Below, piece after piece: positions 1 to 12,100 of a stretch of DNA of 36,845 bases. The first letter of the stretch is position 1. Each line of letters opens with the position of its first letter. Both the position numbers and the translations under genes were made by a program. A model generated the notes under the pieces. It saw nothing but the letters and a program-made list of their open reading frames with translations, was not told the DNA's origin and searched no databases. Source of the stretch: Minisyncoccota bacterium (GTDB lineage Bacteria > Patescibacteriota > Minisyncoccia > Phycocordibacterales > UBA918); contig JALHRC010000002.1 of NCBI GenBank assembly GCA_022841645.1, forward strand, positions 1 to 36,845, given 5' to 3'.

Positions 1-7
1 TGTAAAG

Positions 8-28
8 TCTATTCTTAAATAGAATAGA
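8..28. repeat. Small inverted repeat (8-bp arms, 5-nt loop)
   Basis: tctattct(8-15) taaat agaataga(21-28), perfect arms. Confidence 0.5.
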
Positions 29-48
29 GCGTCCATCCACAGAAACGT

Positions 49-83
49 GCGACACACCTCCCATACATTGGGAGGTGTGTCGC
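49..83. terminator. Perfect 14-bp inverted repeat with 7-nt loop (terminator-like hairpin) directly abutting a -10 box
   Basis: gcgacacacctccc(49-62) atacatt gggaggtgtgtcgc(70-83), followed at once by tataatttaaaat; no clean T-run. Confidence 0.6.
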
Positions 84-89
84 TATAAT
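84..89 (+). promoter_or_regulatory. Consensus -10 (TATAAT) for the giant gene
   Basis: TATAAT at 84-89; expected start of transcription about 96; GTG start at 112. Any -35 would lie inside the hairpin. Confidence 0.5.
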
Positions 90-111
90 TTAAAATAGCC
101 CCGCATTCTAT

Positions 112-3100
112 GTGAGTGCGTGGGTGGTGTATAACGTGAACGCTTTGCGAGTCTTTTATAAGACCAACTTTTGGTTGTTACTCGTGCCGTGTGTACTCGG
201 CGGTCTTTGGGTATACGCGACGGTAGATACGACTGTCTACACCACCACTGAGTTGGTGGTTATTCCCGGTATCGTTGAGACAACGGACTGGAAGGGTTTG
301 GATTCTGTTCTAATTCAAGACGTCGGAGAGTACGCACTACATCAAGATTTTAATATTCAAAACTCGGCCTCCCCAGAGCGTCTAGTATCTTCGCCGGCTC
401 TACCAGAGATAAATGACAATGAACCGGCGTTACCCGAAGGTGAAACTACAGGAGAAGCACGTGGGGATGAATTGCCAGCTGCTACCAGCGGTGATGGTGG
501 AGGTGGCGACACTTCCTCTCAGGTACCAGTAGTGTCTCCCGATAGCGAGGGGGGTGCAGGTCCATCGCCTGATAACGAGGAATTCACTGATGTTGTTTCT
601 GAGGAGAGTGCTGCGGAAGAATCAACTCCAGAGCCTGAGCCAGCTTCAAAACCAGAAGCTAGCGATGAATCTTCCACCACCGCCGAACCACAAGCGCGCA
701 GCACTCGAGCAGCAGAAATCGTGTGGGGTGTTTTTAGTGAGGCACGTGAGCGCTACCCACTGGCCCAGGAAGTAGAGGATACGCCACAAGAAACCGTGGA
801 GGTGACAGAAGAAGATTCTCCTTCAGATGAAGCGACAGAAGAAAGTGCTCTACTTGAGGAGACACAGGAAACGGAAGTAGAGCCGGTTGAAACGCTCGCC
901 CCGGGGGCTGATTCACTGCCTGACCCTGAGTCAGATGATGAGCTACTCGAAGAGGGAAGTGGCAACGAAGAGTCGTTGCCGACTACCTCAGAGGGTGTCG
1001 ATGAGCAGGATGTGACGTCGCCCGATCTTGGCACGGAAGTGGATGGTGAGACAGCCCAACTAGGGAATGGTGATGATGTCGCCTCTACGCTCGTGCCTTG
1101 CGAGGCCAGTGCCGATTGTTCTGCCTACGCATTGTCGTTTAGTGGGTTTACCCTACCTGAATTTGATAGTGCAAGCGTACTTGATGCAGCACAGCTAAGA
1201 CTTTCGTTGTCGGCAAAAGAGCGAGCTGGACAATCATATGAGGGACCACAGCGCTTCCGAGTCGAATACCGCTATGGATCTTCGAGCGATTACGCACTCG
1301 CCTCCGTCATTGAGGTGGATGATGAAGTGTCTAATAGTCTCAACGGCGGTTATTACCTGATAGGTTTTGGTACCCCACCTACACTGGCTGAACTGTCGGC
1401 ACTTCAGGTCCGAGTAGTGTATGAAGGAAATCTGGAGGCTATGGAAGCGGTTTATTTGGAGAGTATTTGGCTCGAGGTTACCGCCGGCAGCTTCTACGAG
1501 GATAGAACACTCGCTAGTACGACTGATGCCATTACCTATGAACGGTCTTTGGAAGCTCCGAAATTCCACGAGCTATATAATCCTGATATTGACGCCACGT
1601 TTAGTAGCCTGCCTTCTTTCACGTTGCGTTACGATCCGCAAGAAGGCTTTTTGCGGAGAGTGTTTACGGCACTTTTTAGCGAAAATGTCTATCGGGTTGA
1701 GCGTGTGCGACTCACCGACAGTGAGGGCGAGGTGGTCGACATTGCAATCGATACCGTATATCACGATGATACCACCTGGACGCTCCAGTTTAGGGAGCAA
1801 CCACAAAAGCTGCGTTCAGGTAAATATCGGTTTGAGGTAGTGGTAGGAGAGAACGACACCGAATACATCGACCACTTCGAATTCTACTGGGGTGTTTTGG
1901 CTGTAAACCCGACCAAGAGCATGTATACACCGGGTGAAGAGGTGCATCTTCACATGGCGGCGCTCACCGATAAGGGCGATACTATTTGTGATGCTAGCCT
2001 GACTCTCAAGATTATTGACCCCGAGCAAGCAGTGACCGAAGTGCCGATTGAACGCACAGGGGCTTGTGGCAAGAACAACGTCACCGATATTCCAGATTAC
2101 GTTGCACATTACACTGATACCAACAGTGAAGGGCGCTATGTGCTACAGCTCTCCCACTACAATCAGGGTGGGGAATTAGTGCACCTCATCGAAGATTCAT
2201 TTGAGGTACGACCCTTTGTTGCTTTTGACATTGAACGCACTGCGCCAACGCGTATCTACCCACTCGCACCGTACGATGTATCGATAGCTATTACCGCCAA
2301 CCATTCCTTTGCTGGCGATATTGTTGAAACTGTCCCGCGAGGCTTTGTTATTGTCGACGCCGGCGGTGCTAATGTGATTTCAAAGCCCGAGGTAACTGAG
2401 CTGGTGTGGAGTGACGTCACCCTGTCGGAGGGTGATTCACGTACCCTTAGCTACCGCTTTGATGCGCCGGATATTAGTCCCTATACCTACCTGCTCGGAC
2501 CGCTTGATATGGATGGATTTAGAGAGCTGCGTCACTGGCAAATTGCTTCTGACGCGCTCTCGGGGGTGGGGTGGTTTACCGCGACGCGGACTGTTAATAG
2601 CACGAATCTTAACAATGCACTCAGTCCCCTGCAGTGGAGCACATCAACGGTGGATGCTTACTACTATACGCACTCAACTAGTTCGAATTCTCATCAGGTA
2701 ACGTTGCGACAAGCGGGTGACTATTTACTGGCCGTGAATGTTCCAATGATTAGAACCGACGGCACGAACAGTCGTAGTCGGGTTGGCGTTGAAGTACGCG
2801 TTAATGGGGTGGCTGTTCCGGAGGGACTTGGGAGAAGTGGCTATATTCGAAACGCCAATAGCCATAGTGAATCCTCCTCGCATGTTAACTTTCTACTATC
2901 AGATGTTGCTGCCGATGATCTGCTTGAAGTGTACGTTGGTGGCGTGTCGGTGATTGAAACTACTGACATTGTAAATCCAAGTGGTGTCGCTAGCATGTTC
3001 TTGGAGTATGTAGGTGACACGAAAACAGTATTTTCTGCTACCACGACCCGTACCACAAATTCCACTAATCTTAATCAATCAACCGCCTACGCATTGCAGT

Positions 3101-6100
3101 GGACCGAGACTCGGCAGGATACTGGGTATGTGCACTCTGACTCGGTAAATCCTGAAAATATTACCCTCAGCGACTCCGGGACGTACCTCGTGCACATTAG
3201 TATCCCGCTTACAAATAGTACGGCAGATCACCAGGCCGTTCTCGGTCGCGTGCGCCTGGGTGGAGTGCAGGTGCCTGGTGGAGTGTTTGCTCAGGGATAC
3301 GCGCGACCCCTTGAAGATACCGATAGTGATGATGAGTCTTCAATCCATTGGACCGGTGTGGTTACTGCTACGACATCGAATCAAGTTTTGACAGTTACCA
3401 CTGAAAGTGAAGGAGCGGCGGGCACTACAACAGTTACGACTGGTTTTGTGGGATCGATCTACATAGAAAAACTTGCAACCACTGATACTTTGGTCTTGCG
3501 AGGAACAACCCTCTCGTCGGGGTCTGACTGGAGTCCTGCTGCGGCCACTGCTATTAACTTTAATAACCAAGTAATTATTGATAATAGTACCTACACCCAC
3601 TCCACCACAACGAACAGCCAAAATATTGTTGTGGACGAGGCGGGAAGCTACCTGCTTACCTTTAACGCGCCATTTAACGTTGCTACACAACACACCAATA
3701 CTCGAGTGACAGTTACGGTAAATGGTGTTGAGCGGACTGGTGCGCAAACAAAGCCAAATTACATACGAAACCAAGGAGGACACACTAACAGTTCTGGTCA
3801 GTTGGTATTCCTGCTCGAAGATGTTGCTGCGAGTGCCACTATTAACGTTCGTGTGCAGGAAGAGGCAGCAAATGCGACCCTTGCTTTGACAAGCGATGTT
3901 ATTGTGACACTGACGCAAAAAATTCAAAACAACGAGCGGCCAACGGCGCCAACTACATTTAATACTCCATTTAGTAATATTCGCTTTGCTTCGACAACCC
4001 CCTATTTTGATTTTGAAGCAGTTGACCCCGACGGCACATCTGATCTGACGTACGAGTTTCAAATTGGTACGTCGAGTGACTTCGTGGGGGCGATTACGCG
4101 CTATTCGACTTCTAGTACTGGTTTTTCAAACACAGCTTCTACTACCGACACCTCACCGTTCCGAGAAGACGACATGATTCGTTTTCAGCTGCAGCCAGCC
4201 GATGCTCTCACTGATCTCGCTACGTACTACTGGCGTGTGCGGGCCCGCGACGTTACTGGTTCTGGTGAATATGGTGACTGGTCAGTGACACAAAACCTAA
4301 CGGTCAATATGGCGTACGCAACTCCAAATTGGTATCAGTCGCTCACTGGTCAGTTTGATGGCAACAGTTTTGTTGGTACCGTTTCAAGTGGCAATGACAA
4401 CGTGCAGGTTGACGCAGCAATAAATGACGACATTATGGCGGTGTATGCAGAGGGGACAGTGGCTACCCCACGTTTTCGCATTTGGAATGGGACCAGTTGG
4501 GGAGTGGAAGGTAATGCGGTAGCCGTATCAAATACCATCAACTGGGTTGAAACTGCTGCTGGTGTCAGTCGTGACGAATACGTACTTGTTACTCTTGATC
4601 AGTCCAATGACGCCTACGCGCAGGTGTACAGCGCTTCCACCAGCGCTTGGGGGAGTCAGGTGGTGCTTTCGGACGTCGTAGTGAGTTCAGTCTACCGTGG
4701 GGTAGCGGTAGCGTATGAAAGTGTGTCTGGTGATGCAATGGCAATTTCCTGTACCAACAGTCCCGACCCGGTATTCCGCATCTGGAATGGTACGAGCTGG
4801 AGCGCGACGAGTACTCTCGATGTTTCCTCACTCAACAACTGTAACTACATTCAAGTCGCTTCGGACCCAGTGTCTGACGAAATTATTGTAGTGGTGCGCG
4901 ATACTGGGACGCAGTATGAGGCATGGGTGTGGGACGGCTCAACATGGATCGCCAATAGAATCATTGGGGTTCCGGCGGCAGTCGCTGTTGAAGGTATGGC
5001 TGTTGCATATGAGTCATCAGGCAATCAAGCACTGATCACTGTGTCCAATGGAACAGCTGCCAGTTTCCTCTACACTACCTGGAACGGGCTTGAGTTTAGC
5101 ACCAACGTCCCGCAATCAATTGGCAATGATTTCATGTTTGCTAATCTCGAAAGTGACCCGGCCTCAGATGCGTTAGTTCTATGCTACGTTGATGCTGATA
5201 CGGATATCGGTGTATTGCGCTGGGATGGTGGGGTTTGGAGCACTTCCTTCCAAGAACTAACCGGAACTGGAAACGCTAACACTGCGCGTCCGGTCGACTG
5301 TACTTTTGAAACATTCGCTGGCCGAAGTGGGTATGCCATTGCCCCTTATTCTGATACGGGGGTTGATGGTGATTATCATGCCACCTCCCCGACGTCGACC
5401 TGGACCACAAATCTCTCTGGATCAAACATCAACGATGCGCTTTGGGTGCAGAGTGAGCGGGCAGGTGATGGGCTTGTCATGACATTTCACTACGATGATG
5501 AGAATGACCGAATTGATGCGACCTACTGGAATGGTTCGAGCTGGTCCACAAGTGAAACCCTCGAAGCGGCTCTCCCTGCAGCTGGTGTCTATGAGGCGAT
5601 GTCACTGAGTGCAAAGCGTTTCCAGTTTACTCAGGGTTCGGTACAAACTCCACCGATTTCGTTTTCGTTCGTGCCCAATCAGCCGCGCTGGGGAGACATC
5701 ACCTTTTCAACCACAGAACCTTTTGGGACTGACGTAAAGGTTCGGGTACGCTACACCGCAACGACGACGTGTGATAGTTACATACCAAATGGAGCGCTTT
5801 CGGGAAATGGTAGTGGCTTTGACGTCACCCAGTCACCGATTGATCTTACTGGACTTTCAACTACTACCTACGGACAAATATGTTTGGAGGCTACGCTAAC
5901 GATACAGGGGAGTGCATCGGCTGGTCTCGACGAATGGACCCTTTCGTGGGTGCGTGAGCCACGGTTAGTTCAAAATAATTATCGGTGGTACGTCAATGGG
6001 AGTTTCCTCACCCCAACTGACCCGTGGCCCTCAGGGATCACCGATCTAGCTCTAAACACACCTCTCGATTCAACCGTAGCACTTAGTGTAGATGAGGCAA

Positions 6101-9100
6101 TACGTTTGCGTATCTCACTTCAGGGGCTTAATGTGGCGCTACCTACCAGTACAGAACGCTTTAAGTTGCAGTACGCTGAGGGCCTTACTTGTAGCCCTTC
6201 GCTCTCTTGGGCCGATGTTGGTAGCCCAGCTTCTACTACGGCCCTGTTCCGCGGGGTTGAGAATTCGATTGTTGGTAGTGATTGGTACAGTGCCGCATGG
6301 CCGCGTCGCGTCAAAATCACCGTTGACGACTCGGTGGTTGAAGATGACGTAACAAATTTTCCGGTATATCTCGACCTTTCGGTACTGCCGGCTGCTTTCT
6401 TTGATTCCGTTCAGAGTGACGGCGATGATATTCGGATTACTACTTCTGACGGAGTTACCGAACTACCGTACGAGCTCGTTTCGATAAATACTGGTACGGA
6501 TACCGGAGAACTTCATTTTAAGGCCACCATGGGGTCAACAACCGATAGTGAGTTTTATATTTACTACGGAAACGGCAGTGCGAGTGGTTACGCAGCGAGT
6601 GCTACCTACGGCGCTCAAAATGTCTGGACCAACAGCTACTCGATGCGCCATGCCCTGGACGATAACCCCACGACCGCCAGTCCGCAATTCCGCGATAGTA
6701 CCAGTAACAGCAACGACGCTGTTGCTTACTCGGGCATGACGGCCGGTGACGTTGTGGCGGGAAAGATTGGCAGTGCCATTGATCTCGATGGCAATGATGG
6801 CGGTACGTTTGAAACAGCACTAGCTTTTGCTGGGCAGTTTACCGCTTCGATGTGGTGGCGTGCCTCAACGACTGGTGGTGGGGACGGCAATGGTTTTGCA
6901 ATTGCCGGACCGGCGGGTGCGAATGAAAAAATGGGTCCGTGGAATACACCCGAGGGTACTGTCTTTGTGCGCACCAGTACTGCATCATCGGATAATACTG
7001 CGACTCATCCCGCGGACCGAACATGGACATATGTAGTGCTTACTCGTGACAGCAGTAACGTCGTACGACTCTTCCTAAATGGCACGACTACTACACTCTA
7101 TGGCGGAGCGGCCCAAACTGGCACGTCTGATTGGATTAACTTCGGCGGCGAAACTACCCAAGGCTTTGAAGGGCAACTTGACGAACTGCGTTTTGCGACA
7201 ACTCGACGTAGCGCGGGGTGGATTTCTACTGAATACAATAATCAATCCAACCCTCAGGGATTCTTTTCGGTATCTGCAGAAGAGCTTATTGGTGATGGCC
7301 GACGGCTTCCTAGTACTGTGCTAACGGGCTCTGATTATCGCGATACTTACGAAGAAGAGAATCCTACTCAACTAAACCAAAACCAAATTGAAGTCGGCAG
7401 CGACGCGGAGTGGGACTTTGTGCTGGAGAATCACGCCGCCCTCCCAAACACCAACTATTGCTTCCGGCTTGTATATGATGACGGGGCTACCTTCAATACG
7501 TACACTAATTACCCGCGGCTCATTACCAATTCGCCACCGCTTACTCCAATAGTAAGTGCGCCGTTTGACAACGAACGACTGGCTTCCACCACCCCATGGT
7601 TTGACTTTGCGGCTGATGATGAGCTCGAAGACCTCGTCTCGTACGAAATAGAAATTGACGATTCGGCTGATTTTAGTTCCCCGGTAGTGGCTCGTAATTC
7701 AGTTGACCACTTTGCACTCTTCACTAACATTGCTAGTCCATCCGAACGTAGTCAATACACGAGCGGCCAAACTATTCGTTTTATTCCCGCTACAGCGCTC
7801 TCCAATAATACGACTTACTGGTGGCGAGTGCGGGGTCGTGATGATTTTGGTTCCAACACGTTTGGTCCATGGTCGACACCACAGAGTGTCACGGTTGCTA
7901 CGGGTACAACTATTACCACTTGGTTCCAGACGACCGGTGAACAGTTTTTGACTAACGAATTAGCCGACGGATCGGTTTCAACGAGTACAAACGATGTGGG
8001 TATAGCGAGTGGTTTTACCATCGCTACTATAACGTCAACAGTCATCGACTACGACGATCGTGATACTGGTAATGCTTGGGGTGAACTGTCTTGGACTGAT
8101 AACGAGTCGTCGGGGGTGATTGATTATTATGTTGAATACAATACTGGCGGTGGAGTCTACGCGCTCGTGCCCGACAGTGCCCTTCCTGGGAATAGTAGCG
8201 GCTTTAATACGTCTCCGATTTCGCTCATTGGACTTAATACTACAACGTACAATGAGCTTCGGATTCGTGCCGTACTTTCCGGCAATAGCACGCTACCACG
8301 TCTTTTGGATTGGACAGTCACCTGGGGGCTGACGATTGAGGCGCCGATACGAGTGCGACCCTTTGATAATGAAAAGGTTGCAACTACTACACCCGCTTTT
8401 ACCTTCTATACGAGTGACCCGCAGGCACAAGACTTGCAGTACGAACTTCAGCTATCCAGTTCTAATAGTTTCACTTCGTCGACCACATTTCTTTCTGGTG
8501 TAGACGCTGGGTTCACCAACACCGCCTCTTCAACTGATACTTCGCCGTATCTGAGCGGTAACACCATTCGATACCGAGCACAGTCGCCACTAACAAACGG
8601 CTTGACCTACTGGTGGCGCGTCCGAGCCCGAGATCCGGGTGGTTCAAATACCTGGAGTGAGTATTCTGAGCCGCAGAGCTTTACCATCGACACTGCACTC
8701 TCAGTATCAGCGTGGTTCCAGACGACGGGTGAGCAGTTTTTGACTGGTGACACCGCTGATGTTGAAGCAACCGCTGGAGCGGCTCAAATCACCTCTACCA
8801 TCAGCGAAGTTCTGATGGCCTACGGTGAGGGGACAGGTCAAGCCCCGCGGTATCGAATCTGGGACGGTACCGCATGGGGCAGTGCCGGTACGGCTGAAAG
8901 CGTCGGTGCGCAAGTGCGGTACACCAGACTAAAGGCGTCACCAACTAGACCAGAGTATGCACTGGGAACTACCGGCACCGACAATGATGTCAATGTCCAA
9001 ATTTATAATAGCGATAGCGATACCTGGGGCAATGTACTTGAACTCCATAACAACGTTGTTGATCCGGAAAAACGAGCATTTGATCTAGCATACGAGACGG

Positions 9101-12100
9101 ACTCGGGTGATCTGTTGGCCGTTTCGTGTTTTGGTACAGACGCAGTTTCCGCAATTTGGAACGGTACCTCCTGGTCGGCGACAAGCTCAATTAATTTGGT
9201 GAACACAAACAACTGTGAATGGGTACTGATGGCATCTGATCCAACGAGCGACGAGATCATTGCGGTATTCCGTCACACGGTAGCGGCTGGCGTAGACTAC
9301 GAGGCGCGGGTATGGAATGGTTCGTCTTGGACCAGTACCACCACCCTCGGTGATTTGGTTGAAAACGCCTCAGAGGGTATGGCTCTGGCGTATGAGGAGT
9401 CTGGTAATCAGGCGGTGCTCGTGATGTCAACGAGCTCGGTAACGCAAGCAACGGCCCTCTACTTCACGACTTGGAACGGGAGTGCGTGGAGTACTCCCAC
9501 CAGTAGTGATCTGGGGGACCACATTGAGTTTGCTACGTTGCGCGCCGATGTTGGCACCGACCGCTTGGCATTGTGTTACAACGACAACGACAACGATGGT
9601 GGGTTTAAGTTGTGGGATGGTTCGGCGTGGCAAAGTTCGTTTACCGAAGTCGAGCCTGCCGATGTTAACGATCGTACGGGTCGACCGGTCGACTGCGCCT
9701 TTGAAACAACGGCCGGCCTCGATGGCGACCTTATCGTGGCCTACTCCGACACCTTGAATGTGTTCTACCGTGTCCATAACAGCAGTACGAGCGCAGAATT
9801 TGCCGTAACTACACTCACTGACTCATTTGAGCTCGAAATGGTGCGCGGTGGCAACGGTACACTGCATCTATCTGCGTACGATGACGCCGCAGCGACCGGA
9901 GACGACATCAATGCTACGTACCGTAATGGCGGGTCGTGGAATTCGCCTACCAGCATCACACTCAATTCATCGCTTGACGGTAACACGCCGTACATTGGCG
10001 GGTCGAGTATGGCTGCGCAAATATATCCGAACTTTGTTAGCGGCTCGATCCGGTCGACAGCGATTGACTTTAATGACGGTGATGGGCCACGCTGGGAGTC
10101 AGTATCATGGAACGATACGACACCAGGTGCGAGTACGATTGAATACCGAGTGTACTACCTCGCTTCCACTTCTCAGTATGCCCTGATTCCCGATAGTGCT
10201 TTGCCGGGTAATAGCGCCGGCTTCACCACCAGTCCAATCGACATCTCGGCACTTGACCGCACGGTGTATGAGGTACTCAAGCTCGATGCACAATTTATCT
10301 GTGATGCTGGTGACTGTCCTACGTTAAACGATTGGACGGTGGCTTGGGCCGAGGGCATCACCGTCTCTGGAGTAGCTCGTGAGTTTGACGGGATAGCCAC
10401 TACCACCTCCGGAACCGTTGCTGTCGCAGTAAATGGCGAGTTACAAGTCGGTAAAACCGGCAGCATCACCGCTTCAGGAACGTGGTCAATCGCCAACGTG
10501 ACTGCGTTTGCTGGTGACGCACTGACGGTGTGGGTCGATGGCGCAACGGATGCCAACGAAGCGGTCGCGGTCACTACCTACGATGGCATTGGTAATGCAA
10601 GCAACCTGGAATTAACCAAGCGTCACCTCACCATTGGAAGTGACGATAGTGCTACCACCACGAACGCAGGGTTTGCCGGTTACGATAATGCGGACGATGA
10701 AGACATATTCTTTACGGTAGGAGTAGGCAACGCTTTGGTTGTGTGTGCTGAAGCAGTGTGTGCTGATGGTCGTCTCAAGATTCGCAGTGGTGCCATCTAC
10801 CAACCTGATGCTGCCGTGACCACCCACGACTTCAGTAATTTTGGAACGTTTAGACCCGCCTCAACGACAGTACGGGTCTCGGGCTCCTGGAGTCAACAGG
10901 GAAGCTTTGTTGAAGACACGTCAACGATCATCTTTACCGCCACTTCAGGAGCTGAATCAATAACGGCAACTGGCACGACTGCCCAATTTTATAATTTGAG
11001 CATCGGTGAATCAGGCAGTAGCACCGGCACGCACAATCTCACTCAGGCGCTGAGTGTTCTAAATACACTGAATATCGCAAATGGTACGTTGTCGCGCGGA
11101 ACATCAAGTATCAGCATTTCTGGCAACTTCACTATTGGTGTTGGCGGCAATATGTCGGGACTTGGAACCACCACGTTTACTGGTTCAGGTAGTCATACCT
11201 GGAGTGACGCGAAGGCGACCAGTACGAATGTCGGTTATGCCGTGATTGATGGGACTGCCAAGACTATTACGCTTGGGGGTAGCGTGGCTGCTCAGTCCGT
11301 CACGATTGGTAGTGACGATACATTCAATGCGTCAGGTTCAGGCTACAACATTACGGTGTATGGTGGCTGGATTAATAATAATTCCTTTATCCCCCAAAGT
11401 GGGACGGTTACGTTTGCTGGTACTTCTTCAGCCGTAATTGCTCGCGGTACCTCAGCCTTTAACAATCTGACATTTAATGGTGCGGGCGGGTCGTGGTCCT
11501 TCTCAACGTCGACACTCGTACTCAATGGTTCCTTGACTATTGCGACAGGAACAGTAACGCTACCTACCGGCACAACCACGATCGCGGGCTCGTTTACCAA
11601 TTCCGGTGGCACGTTCCTTCACAATAATGGTGAGGTACGCATGACTTCGACGGTCGCTGGGCGGACTATTTTACAAAACGGCACGGTCTTCAATAATGCC
11701 TTTTATGATCTTGTTTTCACTGGTTCAGGGTCATGGACGTATAGCGGCACTGGTACCACCTCACGACATATGCGCATCACTGCCGGCACTGTAACCTTCC
11801 CTGGTAGTACGCTCACGGTTGGTGGAGATCTACTTACTTCTGGTTCAGGTGCCTTTGCGCACAATAATGGTGAGGTTATCTTGTTGGTACAAGATAGTAA
11901 TAGTGTTACGACTAATGGGTCATCGTTTAACCATGTACGTACGCGAGGTGCGGCGTCAGGTTCGTGGTACAACGATGCCTGGGACTACCGAATTCCAATT
12001 ACGATTCAAGAGGCACAGATTGATGGCGACCTCAGTAACTTCCCGGTCTACCTCAACTTGGATGACTTACCAAGCGGCTTCTGGTCGGCAGTGCAAGGAG

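Noticed and set aside
3340-4062. Long antisense ORF (240 aa) and many similar minus-strand ORFs under the giant gene
   Set aside because: They lie opposite a continuous repetitive S/T/G/A-rich coding frame, have no recognisable domains, and are a composition side effect.
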